Below are positions 1-9,424 of a stretch of DNA of 42,163 nucleotides, piece by piece. The first letter of the stretch is position 1, and each line of letters begins with the position of its first letter. The position numbers were made by a program, and so were the translations under genes. Location of the stretch: positions 1-42,163 of the forward strand of contig JAGRHC010000012.1 of the NCBI GenBank assembly GCA_020445145.1, read 5' to 3'. Source of the stretch: Alphaproteobacteria bacterium (GTDB taxonomy: Bacteria > Pseudomonadota > Alphaproteobacteria > Micavibrionales > Micavibrionaceae). Under the pieces are notes generated by a model. It was not told where the DNA came from. It ran no database searches and was given only the letters and a program-made list of their open reading frames with translations.

Positions 1-3000
1 CCGCCGGAGTTGAACTGAATCTGACGGTCTGAGCCGGCAGGGGTGGCGTCTGTGAGATTGGCCCAGCTTGCGTTTTCGTAGCCTTCGAATTTGCCCGTGG
101 TGGAGTTGTAGCGGATCATACCGTTGATGGCGGATGAGGGGCGCTGGGCCGTTGTGCCGCGTGGGACGATAACTGAATCAGTTGAAGAAATGTCGAGGGT
201 TGCCTCTGGTGCGGTTGTACCAATACCAACGAGCGGGGTGCCGGAATTGTAGTAGATGGCGTCGCCGGAGCCAGCCGTCCATTTGGAACCGCCAGAAGAT
301 GTCGCGATTGTTTTCCAGCTTGCGCCGTCGCACAGGTCAAAGCGGGTGTTGCCACTGTCGTAGCGGATCGCGCCCTGGATGGTGCTGTCGCAGGTGGTGC
401 TGTCGTAGTCCATTTTGATGGCGCCGGCGACATCAAGGGCGGTAGTTGCTGTGGATTGCCTAATTCCGACGTAACCTGTTAGGCGATCCATGGAGATAGC
501 GAGTTTATTTGCACTTGATGCAGGGGAGGGGCTTCCGACGCTGATGTTTAAGTCACCAAGAGATTGAATATAAGTATCTACTGTCCCGTCTACTCCTGCT
601 ATGTAAAGCATTGGACTTGCGCTGTAATTGTCCAGTGTAATTTGTGCAGAGTTTCCGGATGGTTGGAATTTCAAGGCATCACCGACGACATGGAGGCTAG
701 ATGTTGGCGTTGTGGTGCCAATCCCGACGAGCGGGGTGCCTGAGTTGTAGTAGATGGCGTCGCCTGTGCCGGCAGACCATTTTCCGCCGGATGTGGTGAT
801 GAGGTCCTGCCAGCTGCCGGCTTGGTAGCCTTCAAATTTACCGGAGGCCGAGTTGTAGCGGATCATACCGTCGATCGGAGAAGACGGGCGGTTGCCTGTG
901 TCGCCGATTGGCATGATGAGAGCGTCTGTGGCTGCACCCAGATCAAGGACGCCGCGGGCGTTGAGCTGTGTTGCCGGGGTATTCGGGTCGATGACCATTT
1001 TGCCGCCGAAGAAACCTATGGTGCTGGAGCTTGTTAAATCAACACCACCTTGATCTCCAGAAAAAACAGCATAGGAATTTGTGCCCGAAATCTGTGGGTA
1101 TGCACCGGTGGGTGCGCCGAGGCCAATGGCCATTGAATATGTTCCTGATGCTGTTACTTTCGCTCTGTTTCCGAGAGCAATGCTATTTGCACCGGATGTT
1201 GTAAGTAATGATCCGATTGCAACAAACGATGATGTGTTGTCTTTTCCGATTGCGATAGCGTCGTTTCCATTTGCAATGCTGCGTAATCCTATTGCAACAC
1301 TGTTACTGCCGAGTGCTTGAGCATTAGTTCCTACTGCAAAACTGTTTGTACCTACATTGGCATCGTCCCATTCTGTTCCTTGTGCTTTACCAGCTCTGAA
1401 GGCTCCTTTGGAGACGTCGAAGAACATGCGGTTGTCTTCGGAGCCGGTGCCGGTGTCGTCGAGTTGAGACGAGCCGACGATGAAATCACCAACTGATGTG
1501 TAAGTGAAGTTTGCGTCAGCGGCGAAGGACCCGCCGGAATTGAACTGGACGCCGCGGTCTGGTGCGCCGGGCGGAGTGGAGCCGCCTGTGGAGAGGACAT
1601 CCCAGCTTCCGGCTGTGGCGCAGACGTAGAAGGCGTCAGCGGCGCTGTCGTAGTGGATTGCGCCTTCGCGGGAGGCGTCGCAGGCTTCGCCGCCATAGGC
1701 CATTTTGATGGTGCCGTCGACTTCGAGGGCTGTGTCTGCGATGAGGTTTGTGGCAGGGTCGGCCGGGTCTATGACCATTTTCCCACCAAAGAGGCCCATG
1801 GTTTTTGAGGCTGTGAAGTCAACATTTTCGTGACCTCCCATAAAGATTCCTAGAGACTGAGTTCCTGAAACTTTAGCAAAACTAGTGCTTCCAATATCGG
1901 CTAGGCCTAGAGCTATGGATTGTAGTCCTGCTGCTTCTACTTCAGATCCGATTGCTATTGCTCTTGTATTTGAAGCTACAACTTGTCCTCCAATTGCAAC
2001 ACTTGTATTTCCAGAGGATGTTAAGATGTTTCCCAGCGAGATGCTGTAAGGACCACTGGAGGTTACTGAGTTTCCTATTGCGAAGGATGGGCCGATTGTT
2101 GAGGTTGCGGCGGCAGCATTTCCTAAAGCGATATTGCCTTTTGCAAGAATGCCACCTTTTGCTATTGCATTGTGGCCCATTGCTATGCTGCCATCACCGA
2201 TATTTGTGCTGTTCCATTCAGTTCCTGTTGCTGTTCCAGCTCTAAATGCACCTTTGGAGACATCGAAGAACATGCGGTTGTCTTCGGAGCCGGTGCCGGT
2301 GTCGTCGAGTTGAGATGAGCCGACGATGAAGTCACCAACGGAGGTGTAGGTGAAGTTTGCATCAGCGGCGAAGGACCCGCCGGAGTTGAACTGCACCCCG
2401 CGGTCTGGTGCGCCGGGCGGGGTGGAGCCTCCGGTTGAGAGGACATCCCAGCTTCCGGCGGTGGCACAGACATAGAAGGCATCGGTGGCGCTGTCGTAGT
2501 AGATGGCGCCTTCGCGGGAGGCATCGCAGGCTTCGCCGCCATAGCCCATTTTGATGGTGCCGTTGACGTCTAATAGTGTTTGTGGGCTAGTTGTATTTAT
2601 GCCGAGTGCACCGGCGGGGCTCAGGCGCATGCGTTCTGCGAAAGAGCCTGCATTCGCTGTCGCGAATAGCATGGCCGCGCTGTTGTCTGCCCCGCTGCGG
2701 TAAGCTTGCACTGCGCCAACAGGATTTATTCCGTTATAGAAAGCCAGATTTCCGATTGACGCATCTGATCCTGTGATGGCACCGGTAATTTCAACGCCGG
2801 CATCTTGGCCAGGGGTGAATGTGCCTACGGTCAATGCTCTGTCAAAGTTGGATTGATTTGCTGTAGCGCTACCGAGATTTAAGTGGCCAGCCGATGTGAA
2901 GATGAAGCTGGCATCTGCCGCGAAGTCACCATTTGAGTTGAATTGTATCCCTCTGTTGGGGGAGGAGGCACCACCGGAAACAGCAGATGTGAGAATGTCT

Positions 3001-6000
3001 TGCCATGCGCCGGCTTGGTAGCCTTCGAATTTATCTGACTGGCTGTTGTAGCGGATCATGCCTTCGACGGCTGAGGCCGGACGGTCTGCTGTTGCACCGA
3101 CCGGCATGACGAGGGCATCGTTGGCGGCGCCGAGGTCGAGGACCCCGCGGGCGGTCAGCTGAGTGGCCGGGACGGCTGGGTCGATGACCATTTTACCGCC
3201 GAAGAGGCCCATGGTGTTGGCGGCTGACATGACTAATCCGTCCTGATCGCCCATGAATATACCCATGGATTGGATGCCGGTTACTTTGGATGGTGTTGTA
3301 ATTGTTACGGCGTCATCAATTAGGCCGATTGCCATAGATCCATCACCCAAACCATTTGCGGCGGTACCATTTCCGGCAGTTACTTTGTTTCCTAGTGCTA
3401 TGCTTGCAATACCAGAAGCGCTTGTCGTTGGGCCGAATGCAAGGCTGTTTGCTCCGGATGCAGTTGCTACCGTACCCATCGCGAGGGAAGCTTGTCCACT
3501 TGCCGTAGAGAATGCACCTCCTGAAACACTGTAGTTTCCGCTTGCTGTATTACCGAAGCCTGTTGCGGTACTGTATTGTCCACTGGCAATTGTTGAACCA
3601 CCAAGTGCAGTTGCATATGAATTACTTGCTGTTGTGCTGTAACCAAGGGCAAGGCCATAAGTTCCCGTTGCCTGATTTGATTGTCCTATTGCAACAGCCC
3701 CTAAGCCAGATGCCGTTGAAGATGCGCCTATTGCAACGGTATTTGTGCCCGATGCCTTAACAGCATAGCCTAACGCCGTACTGTTTGCGCCAATGTTTGC
3801 GTTATTCCACTCAGTCCCTGTTACTTGTCCTGCGCGGAAAGCGCTCTTGGATTTGTCGAATAACATGCGGGCATCGTGATTGGCGTCACCGTCATCATCT
3901 AGTTGTGGGGAGCCGAAGACGAAGTCTGCGGTGGTCCATGGGGCGGAGGCGTCTTTTGTGCGTACAACGCCGGAATTGTTTTCCCACAGGCCGGTTGCGC
4001 CGCTGGCGACGTCGGCGGGGGCGAAGCAGTTTGCGCCTGTTTCATCGCAGAAGTTGATCGCGCCGACGTTTCCTTCGACATCAACTGTCAGGCCGCCGTC
4101 TGCGGCGAGGTGTGTTGCCGGAATGGCGGGGTCGATGACCATTGTGCCGCCGAATATTCCAAATGAATTGGATGAAGCGAAGACGACATCATCTTGTACT
4201 CCCATGAAATAGCCTACAGACTGCTGACCTGTTACTTGCGGGTAGTGTCCAAAGGTCGCATTTCCAAGGCCATATGCGAAAGAAGAATCTCCATAACCGC
4301 TACCGGCTGTTCCATCACCGGCCACGACGAATTTACCCATGGCAACACTGTCGTTTCCACTGGCTTTTGTGTAATAGCCCATAGCCGTACTTTGGACACC
4401 ACTGGCTGTTGTTGCCAGCCCCAAAGCCGTACTGGCGACGCCGCTTGCGAGTGACCATTCTCCGAGGGCTGTACTGTACTGTCCGCTAGCCGTTGTGTTT
4501 GTGCCCATGGCAATACTGTACTTACCTATATTTGCGTTATCCCATTGGGTGCCAGTCACAAACCCTGCTCGGAATGCGGCTTTTGTGGGGTCAAAGAACA
4601 TGCGTGTGCCGGTGCCTGTGGCTGGCGGCGCGCCGGTTCCTGTGTATGTCCCCGCGACCATGAAAGCGCCTTGAGGGGAGTAAATAACATTGCTGCTTGC
4701 GGCAAAAGCGCCACCGCTATTGAACTGGATGCCGCGGTCGGGGGTGGCGGCGCCGGTGTTGCTTGTCAGGAAGTTTTGCCACTCGTCTGACTGGTAGCCT
4801 TCGAAACGGTCGGAGGTGCTGTTGTAGCGGATCATGCCGTTGGCGGCGGTCGCTGGTCTTTCGCTGGTTATGCCGCGTGGGATGACAAGCGCGTCTGTGC
4901 CGGCAAAGTCTGCGCTAGCCTTTGGATCAGAGGTGCCGACGCCGAGGCGTCCGGTGGAGGTATATATAAAGGTTGAATCTGCTGCGAAGTCGCCGCCGGA
5001 GTTGAACTGGATGCCGCGGTCCGGGTTGGCTGCGCCGCCGGAAAGGGCGGAGGTGAGGATGTCTTGCCATGCGCCGGCCTGATAGCCTTCGAATTTGTCG
5101 GAGGCGCTGTTGTAGCGGATCATGCCGTTGATCGGGGTTGTCGGGCGGTTGCCTGTGTCACCGATTGGCATGATCAGGGCATCTGTTGCTGCGCCGAGGT
5201 CGAGAACGCCGCGTGCGTAAAGTTGTGTTGCCGGGATGGCTGGGTCGATTACAAAGGAGCCACCAAAAAGGCCCATTGTGTTTGATGAGGCCATAACCAG
5301 ACCGTCTTGGTCGCCCATGAAAATGCCGAGAGACTGGATACCGGTGACTTGGGATGGGGTGGTGATGGTAACAGCATCATCAATCAGGCCGATTGCCATG
5401 GAACCATCGCCGTAGCCACTTCCTGTGGTTCCGTTGCCCGCTACAGCAGAGTATCCCATCGCTGTACTGGCGAAGCCGCTGGCCGTTGTGGAAAATCCCA
5501 TGGCGGTACTGCTCTGGCCTTTGGCTGCTGTCCCATATCCTAGCGCGGTGCTACTGTGGGCACTGGCCGTTGTGTTGCTTCCCATGGCGGTGCTGCTGTT
5601 ACCGCTGGCTGTTGTGACTTGCCCCATCGCCGTGCTGTAGCCACCGCTGGCTGTTGAGCCGCTTCCCATTGCGGTGCTTGATATACCGCTGGCTGTTGTG
5701 CCGTTTCCTAGGGCAGTGCTATAGTTTCCGATACTGGCGTTATCCCACTGTGTTCCCGAAACTGTTCCAGCACGGAATGCGCCTTTGGTTTTGTCGAAGA
5801 ACATACGAGCGTCGTGGTTGGTGTCTCCATCATCATCTGTTTGCGGGGAGCCCACGACGAAGTCGTCATTTGTGTAGTCTCCGGCTGATGATTTGACGCG
5901 GATGACATTTCCAACGATTTCGAAAATACCGAGATTTGATCCTGCCGCACAGGCGCCGTTTTCCCACTGGCCGCCGGAGCTGTTGTAGACGAGGCAATCG

Positions 6001-7703
6001 CCGTCTCCGGGCGTGGGGACGACGACGTCGGTCAGATCATCGAGGGATGGCGCTCCGCCTCCGGAGCCGCCCTGAAGGTCGGTGGCGCAGGACCAGCCCG
6101 AGCCGTTGGTCCATTTTAGTTTTTCTGTTGCCGAACAGCCGAGAGGGGGCCCGAGTTGATCGCCGTTGACCGAGATGGTCGTGCCGGCGGCGATGGCTGA
6201 TGTTGCTGTGATGTTTGTTCCGCTGATGCTTCCGGTTACTGAGAGGTCGTCGGCGATGGTGACTGCGCTGTTTGAGTCGGAAATGTCGCCGTCAACATTC
6301 AAAGTCGATCCGAAGTCTACAGCGCCACTGGCATCCAATGTGGTTACCGTTGTTGCGCCGGTGACATCTAACGTGTAGCCGAGTGTGGCGGCGCCATCGA
6401 CATTTAGTGTTGAATCAAAATCAACAGCGCCTGTTGCATTCAGGGTAGTGACGGTGCTAGCACCTGTGACATCGAGTGTTCCGCCTAATGTCGTTGCTCC
6501 GTCTGCATTCAATGTTGAATCAAAGTCTGCGGCGCCTGTTGCATTCACGGTTGACAGTGTTGTTGCGCCGGTTACGCCCAGCGTGCCACCGACAGAGGCA
6601 TTGCCGCTGGTGGCGACGCCCGCAGCGCTTACGTTACCGCTGGCGGCAATGTTGCCGACGACATCAAGGGCTTCACCGGGGTTGGTTTTACCAATCCCGA
6701 CATGCGGGGTGCCTGAGTTGTAATAGATGTCGCTTCCTGTTCCGGCTTGCCACAAAGAGACGCCCGGGGCGCCGAGTGCAACAGAAACCCATCCGGTTGG
6801 ATCGTCGCAGACCTCGAGGAAGTCCGGGTCGCCTGTTTTGTTCAAACGAAGCAGGCCATCGTTCGCGGGATTACAGACTGTTAATGTTGTGTCGTCCGGG
6901 AACAGCATTGACGCTGCTCCGAGCTGGAGGGCAGAGGCGCTGGCCGTCAGGTTAATTCCGTTACTGAAGGATGCGCCGCCGGTGACTTCGAGGTTCTTGC
7001 TGATTTCCGCAACGGATGGGTCGCCGCTTTTGATATTCCATAGGCCGTTTGTTTCTGCAACCGCCCCTGAGTATGTGTAGGTGGTGAGAATGTCGTCTCC
7101 GCCTTTGGTTGCTCCGGGGGAGGCGCCACCAGAACAAATGGTTTGGAATACGCCGTCAGGACCGGCGGAGATCAGGGCGATGACCGTGTAGGTTTCATCG
7201 GTCGGGGAGCCGTTTCCGTTCAGGCGGTTGTAATTTCCATCAGAGTCTTCGTCGCAGGTTAGAGCATCAATCGTTCCACCGGCATCCCAGGCGCAGTATC
7301 CGTATTCTGTTCCCCAAGGGTCGATGTGGGAGGAGCCGACTGCTGCGGGCAGGAAACCCCCGCCATCAGAGCCAAACACGCCGTCGGGACCTGCGCCGCT
7401 GGCGTCAACCCATTCGAGCGGCTCGACAAAACCGTCCGAGTCACAATCGCCATTTGCGGCTGATTCCGTTGCTTCCAGCAAGGTCAGGCGGGAGGCGATG
7501 GTCATTTCGCTTTCGGCTTTGGCGCGGTTATTGACCTCGACCATTGTGGTCAGGGGACCGCGCATGGTGGCCATGACGCCGGCACCAATCAAACCAACAA
7601 TCGCTATGGCAGCAAAAAGGGTGAAGAAAATATTCCCCCTCTGGTTGCCCAGAAATTCTCTGCTCCCATTCGCTTTTTGGTCTTTTATGGCTTTTTTGCC
7701 CAT
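1..7703 (-). CDS. Giant pilin-headed fibre/adhesin-like protein (3' end outside window)
   Basis: An ATG at 7703 opens a frame that I translated without a stop to base 1, giving more than 2,560 residues; the C-terminus lies beyond the window. Residues 1-24 are basic and 25-47 form one membrane segment (begins NIFFTLFAAIA). Residues 50-210 resemble a GspG/type IV pilin head, with DPWG at 128-131, SAGPDG at 179-184 and GGDDI at 201-205. Next come tail-fibre-like repeats (TLNVDGATTLG type, about 6290-6560). Five blocks of YadA-head-like SxAxGxxxxASG repeats follow, at about 5400-5740, 4240-4530, 3330-3800, 1880-2210 and 1090-1370. Each is led by a MFFDxxKxAFRAG motif and closed by a GLFGG..VIDPA motif. 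Between them are GMIRYNSxxxKFEGY and GIGTTxP modules known from phage tail fibres. The glutamate at position 5 after the would-be prepilin cleavage glycine is absent, so processing is uncertain. A surface fibre or adhesin is inferred; ligand and export route are unknown. Only a weak AGG precedes the ATG. Confidence 0.85.
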   Translation of the reverse strand, partial: MGKKAIKDQKANGSREFLGNQRGNIFFTLFAAIAIVGLIGAGVMATMRGPLTTMVEVNNRAKAESEMTIASRLTLLEATESAANGDCDSDGFVEPLEWVDASGAGPDGVFGSDGGGFLPAAVGSSHIDPWGTEYGYCAWDAGGTIDALTCDEDSDGNYNRLNGNGSPTDETYTVIALISAGPDGVFQTICSGGASPGATKGGDDILTTYTYSGAVAETNGLWNIKSGDPSVAEISKNLEVTGGASFSNGINLTASASALQLGAASMLFPDDTTLTVCNPANDGLLRLNKTGDPDFLEVCDDPTGWVSVALGAPGVSLWQAGTGSDIYYNSGTPHVGIGKTNPGEALDVVGNIAASGNVSAAGVATSGNASVGGTLGVTGATTLSTVNATGAADFDSTLNADGATTLGGTLDVTGASTVTTLNATGAVDFDSTLNVDGAATLGYTLDVTGATTVTTLDASGAVDFGSTLNVDGDISDSNSAVTIADDLSVTGSISGTNITATSAIAAGTTISVNGDQLGPPLGCSATEKLKWTNGSGWSCATDLQGGSGGGAPSLDDLTDVVVPTPGDGDCLVYNSSGGQWENGACAAGSNLGIFEIVGNVIRVKSSAGDYTNDDFVVGSPQTDDDGDTNHDARMFFDKTKGAFRAGTVSGTQWDNASIGNYSTALGNGTTASGISSTAMGSGSTASGGYSTAMGQVTTASGNSSTAMGSNTTASAHSSTALGYGTAAKGQSSTAMGFSTTASGFASTAMGYSAVAGNGTTGSGYGDGSMAIGLIDDAVTITTPSQVTGIQSLGIFMGDQDGLVMASSNTMGLFGGSFVIDPAIPATQLYARGVLDLGAATDALIMPIGDTGNRPTTPINGMIRYNSASDKFEGYQAGAWQDILTSALSGGAANPDRGIQFNSGGDFAADSTFIYTSTGRLGVGTSDPKASADFAGTDALVIPRGITSERPATAANGMIRYNSTSDRFEGYQSDEWQNFLTSNTGAATPDRGIQFNSGGAFAASSNVIYSPQGAFMVAGTYTGTGAPPATGTGTRMFFDPTKAAFRAGFVTGTQWDNANIGKYSIAMGTNTTASGQYSTALGEWSLASGVASTALGLATTASGVQSTAMGYYTKASGNDSVAMGKFVVAGDGTAGSGYGDSSFAYGLGNATFGHYPQVTGQQSVGYFMGVQDDVVFASSNSFGIFGGTMVIDPAIPATHLAADGGLTVDVEGNVGAINFCDETGANCFAPADVASGATGLWENNSGVVRTKDASAPWTTADFVFGSPQLDDDGDANHDARMLFDKSKSAFRAGQVTGTEWNNANIGANSTALGYAVKASGTNTVAIGASSTASGLGAVAIGQSNQATGTYGLALGYSTTASNSYATALGGSTIASGQYSTATGFGNTASGNYSVSGGAFSTASGQASLAMGTVATASGANSLAFGPTTSASGIASIALGNKVTAGNGTAANGLGDGSMAIGLIDDAVTITTPSKVTGIQSMGIFMGDQDGLVMSAANTMGLFGGKMVIDPAVPATQLTARGVLDLGAANDALVMPVGATADRPASAVEGMIRYNSQSDKFEGYQAGAWQDILTSAVSGGASSPNRGIQFNSNGDFAADASFIFTSAGHLNLGSATANQSNFDRALTVGTFTPGQDAGVEITGAITGSDASIGNLAFYNGINPVGAVQAYRSGADNSAAMLFATANAGSFAERMRLSPAGALGINTTSPQTLLDVNGTIKMGYGGEACDASREGAIYYDSATDAFYVCATAGSWDVLSTGGSTPPGAPDRGVQFNSGGSFAADANFTYTSVGDFIVGSSQLDDTGTGSEDNRMFFDVSKGAFRAGTATGTEWNSTNIGDGSIAMGHNAIAKGGILAKGNIALGNAAAATSTIGPSFAIGNSVTSSGPYSISLGNILTSSGNTSVAIGGQVVASNTRAIAIGSEVEAAGLQSIALGLADIGSTSFAKVSGTQSLGIFMGGHENVDFTASKTMGLFGGKMVIDPADPATNLIADTALEVDGTIKMAYGGEACDASREGAIHYDSAADAFYVCATAGSWDVLSTGGSTPPGAPDRGVQFNSGGSFAADANFTYTSVGDFIVGSSQLDDTGTGSEDNRMFFDVSKGAFRAGKAQGTEWDDANVGTNSFAVGTNAQALGSNSVAIGLRSIANGNDAIAIGKDNTSSFVAIGSLLTTSGANSIALGNRAKVTASGTYSMAIGLGAPTGAYPQISGTNSYAVFSGDQGGVDLTSSSTIGFFGGKMVIDPNTPATQLNARGVLDLGAATDALIMPIGDTGNRPSSPIDGMIRYNSASGKFEGYQAGSWQDLITTSGGKWSAGTGDAIYYNSGTPLVGIGTTTPTSSLHVVGDALKFQPSGNSAQITLDNYSASPMLYIAGVDGTVDTYIQSLGDLNISVGSPSPASSANKLAISMDRLTGYVGIRQSTATTALDVAGAIKMDYDSTTCDSTIQGAIRYDSGNTRFDLCDGASWKTIATSSGGSKWTAGSGDAIYYNSGTPLVGIGTTAPEATLDISSTDSVIVPRGTTAQRPSSAINGMIRYNSTTGKFEGYENASWANLTDATPAGSDRQIQFNSG
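1405..1722. repeat. Direct repeat copy 1 inside the giant fibre gene
   Basis: This stretch aligns without gaps to 2251-2568 at an offset of 846 bp (282 codons), with only scattered, mostly third-position differences. It encodes the MFFDVSKGAFRAG lead-in, the VGDFIVGSSQLDD segment and the YDSAxDAFYVCATAGSW module. The offset is a multiple of three, so the duplication adds a whole domain unit without breaking the frame. Confidence 0.9.
2251..2568. repeat. Direct repeat copy 2 inside the giant fibre gene
   Basis: Partner of 1405-1722. A YadA-like head block sits between the two copies, so the repeating unit is lead-in, head block and closing motif. High DNA identity suggests recent duplication or gene conversion and makes the region prone to copy-number change and assembly error. 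Confidence 0.9.
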
Positions 7704-7863
7704 AACCTAGTTTAATCCCCGGATCACGCGGAAAACGTGCATCCCTATGTAAAGTACAAAAGCGCCCCGATGGAGAAACAGTTCTCCTTTCCCCATTATG
7801 AGGAATAAACGTTTACAAACCCTTACAAAATCGGGTTTGAGGCATATCTTTTCTGGGGATAAA

Positions 7864-7896
7864 CGAATCGGTTTTTTGTTCGCGGACTCCGATTCG
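7864..7896. terminator. Inverted repeat downstream of the ABC1 kinase-like gene, possible terminator
   Basis: CGAATCGG (7864-7871) is the exact reverse complement of CCGATTCG (7889-7896), with 17 nt between. It lies 26 bp past the minus-strand stop of the kinase-like gene and upstream of the giant fibre gene. The tract after the hairpin on the minus strand is only TTT, so intrinsic termination is possible but weakly supported. The rest of 7704-7921 holds a small GGAGAA/TTCTCC hairpin (7772-7787) and no promoter I would defend. Confidence 0.3.
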
Positions 7897-7921
7897 GCTT
7901 AAAAGGCAACCGTTTTTGAGG

Positions 7922-9280
7922 CTAAGCGGGGATTTTGAATTTTTCGAGCGCAGCGTCCTGTTTTTGCTGTATTTTTTTTACGTCAAATCCGGAAATCAGT
8001 TCGTTGAAGACGCGGTGCCAGTTGATTTGTGATTTAAGATGTAAAAATACCGATCCCAGACCAAGAGCGGCGCGGTCCATGAATACAAATTCTCTGGGGA
8101 CTTGAATGGTTCCGGTTTTTCTGAGCTGCGTGTGGACTTTTTCCACGGTCTCCTTGCCGTAGATGCCGTTTGTTACTTCCCCTATTGGGCGGATTTTATC
8201 TTCCAGAACAGGGGCGTAAAGGAAGTGCGCCCATATGTTCAGGGTTTCGACCTGTTCTTTGTTCAGGTTTTTAAAACCCCATGTTTCGTAGGCGTGGACA
8301 GACAGGGCCGTGTCGTTGGTGCGGAGGGCGTTATAGAGGTCTATGACGCCGCCGATGAATTTTGGCGGAAAGACCCGGATGCAGCCGAAATCAAGGAGAT
8401 TTACGGAGAGGTCCGGGCGGACGGTGTAGTTGCCCGGATGCGGGTCTCCGTGGATGATGCCGTAGCCATAAAGCGGGACGTACCATGCGCGGAACATGTT
8501 CATAGCGAGCGTGTTTCGAGTTTTGGTGTCTGCTTCCTTGAAGTCCAGAATTTTTTTGCCTTCAAGCCAAGTCGCAGTCAGGAGGCGGTCGGTTGAGAGC
8601 TCGTCGATGACTTCGGGGACGTGAACATTTGTTTCATCCTGAAGCATGTGTGCGTAGAGTTTGCAGTGTTTTGCTTCCCTTGCGTAGTCAAGCTCCTCGC
8701 GCAGGCGTTCAGCGAGTTCTGTATGGATCTGGCTTGTCTGGATTGTTTTGTCGTAGGTTTCATAGATGGAGAAGATCATTCTCAGCTGGTTCAGATCAGC
8801 GTCAATCGCGGCCTGCATGTCGGGGTATTGCAGTTTACAGGCGACGTCTTTTCCATCGAGTGTCACGGCTTTATGGACTTGCCCAAGGCTGGCTGCGGCT
8901 GCGGCTTCGTGACCGAATGATTTAAATCTTTTCTCCCAGTCCGGTCCGAGCTCGGCTCTCATCCGGCGGCGCACAAAGGGCCACCCCATCGCGGGTGCGT
9001 TTGATTGCAATTCTTGCATGGCTTGCGCGTATTCGGGGGGGAGGGCTTCGGGGATGGTTGCGAGGATCTGACCGACTTTCATCAGGGGGCCTTTGAGGTT
9101 TCCGAGCGCCATAACCAGTTTTTGGGCGTGTTCCTCGCGTTCTATTTTGATGCCGAGATAGCGCTCTCCCGCCAGTTTTGCGGCGAGGCCTGCCATGGTT
9201 CCTGATACGCGGCTATAGCGCGAGATACGCCCGCCGAGCGTATTTTTTTCGAGGCTGTCTTTTTCCTGCTTTTCGTTCAT
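7922..9280 (-). CDS. ABC1/AarF/UbiB-family kinase-like protein
   Basis: This 452-residue protein belongs to the atypical protein-kinase-like ABC1/ADCK/UbiB family, whose members support ubiquinone synthesis or lipid homeostasis through ATP binding. Family signatures are all visible: KxGQ at 68-71 (LMKVGQ), the alanine-rich loop AAAAASLGQVH at 126-136 in place of a glycine-rich loop, the lysine in CKLQYP at 149, the ELDY..EA segment near 196, the catalytic HGDPHPGN at 277-284 and the metal-binding DFG at 297-299. No C-terminal membrane helices of the UbiB type were noticed, so it is nearer the soluble AarF/ABC1 members than E. coli UbiB. It is not next to other ubiquinone genes, so I do not assign ubiB. 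No clear Shine-Dalgarno sequence precedes the ATG. Confidence 0.92.
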   Translation of the reverse strand: MNEKQEKDSLEKNTLGGRISRYSRVSGTMAGLAAKLAGERYLGIKIEREEHAQKLVMALGNLKGPLMKVGQILATIPEALPPEYAQAMQELQSNAPAMGWPFVRRRMRAELGPDWEKRFKSFGHEAAAAASLGQVHKAVTLDGKDVACKLQYPDMQAAIDADLNQLRMIFSIYETYDKTIQTSQIHTELAERLREELDYAREAKHCKLYAHMLQDETNVHVPEVIDELSTDRLLTATWLEGKKILDFKEADTKTRNTLAMNMFRAWYVPLYGYGIIHGDPHPGNYTVRPDLSVNLLDFGCIRVFPPKFIGGVIDLYNALRTNDTALSVHAYETWGFKNLNKEQVETLNIWAHFLYAPVLEDKIRPIGEVTNGIYGKETVEKVHTQLRKTGTIQVPREFVFMDRAALGLGSVFLHLKSQINWHRVFNELISGFDVKKIQQKQDAALEKFKIPA

Positions 9281-9424
9281 GGGCGTATCATACAGCCTGT
9301 TTTTTTTGTGTACAGCGCGACACTTGTTTTTTTGAATTTTTTAATTTTTGTGTGGTCAAATAGCGTTGTTATACTTATATCGGCGCCGAATAATATGATA
9401 GACTTTGTTTGTGGAGGAAACATA

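Noticed and set aside
1..5740. Short repeated units at the left end that could look like a CRISPR array or satellite
   Set aside because: The units are degenerate, 14-codon-like and in frame with one long protein; they encode SxAxG..ASG head repeats and lack identical repeats with unique spacers.
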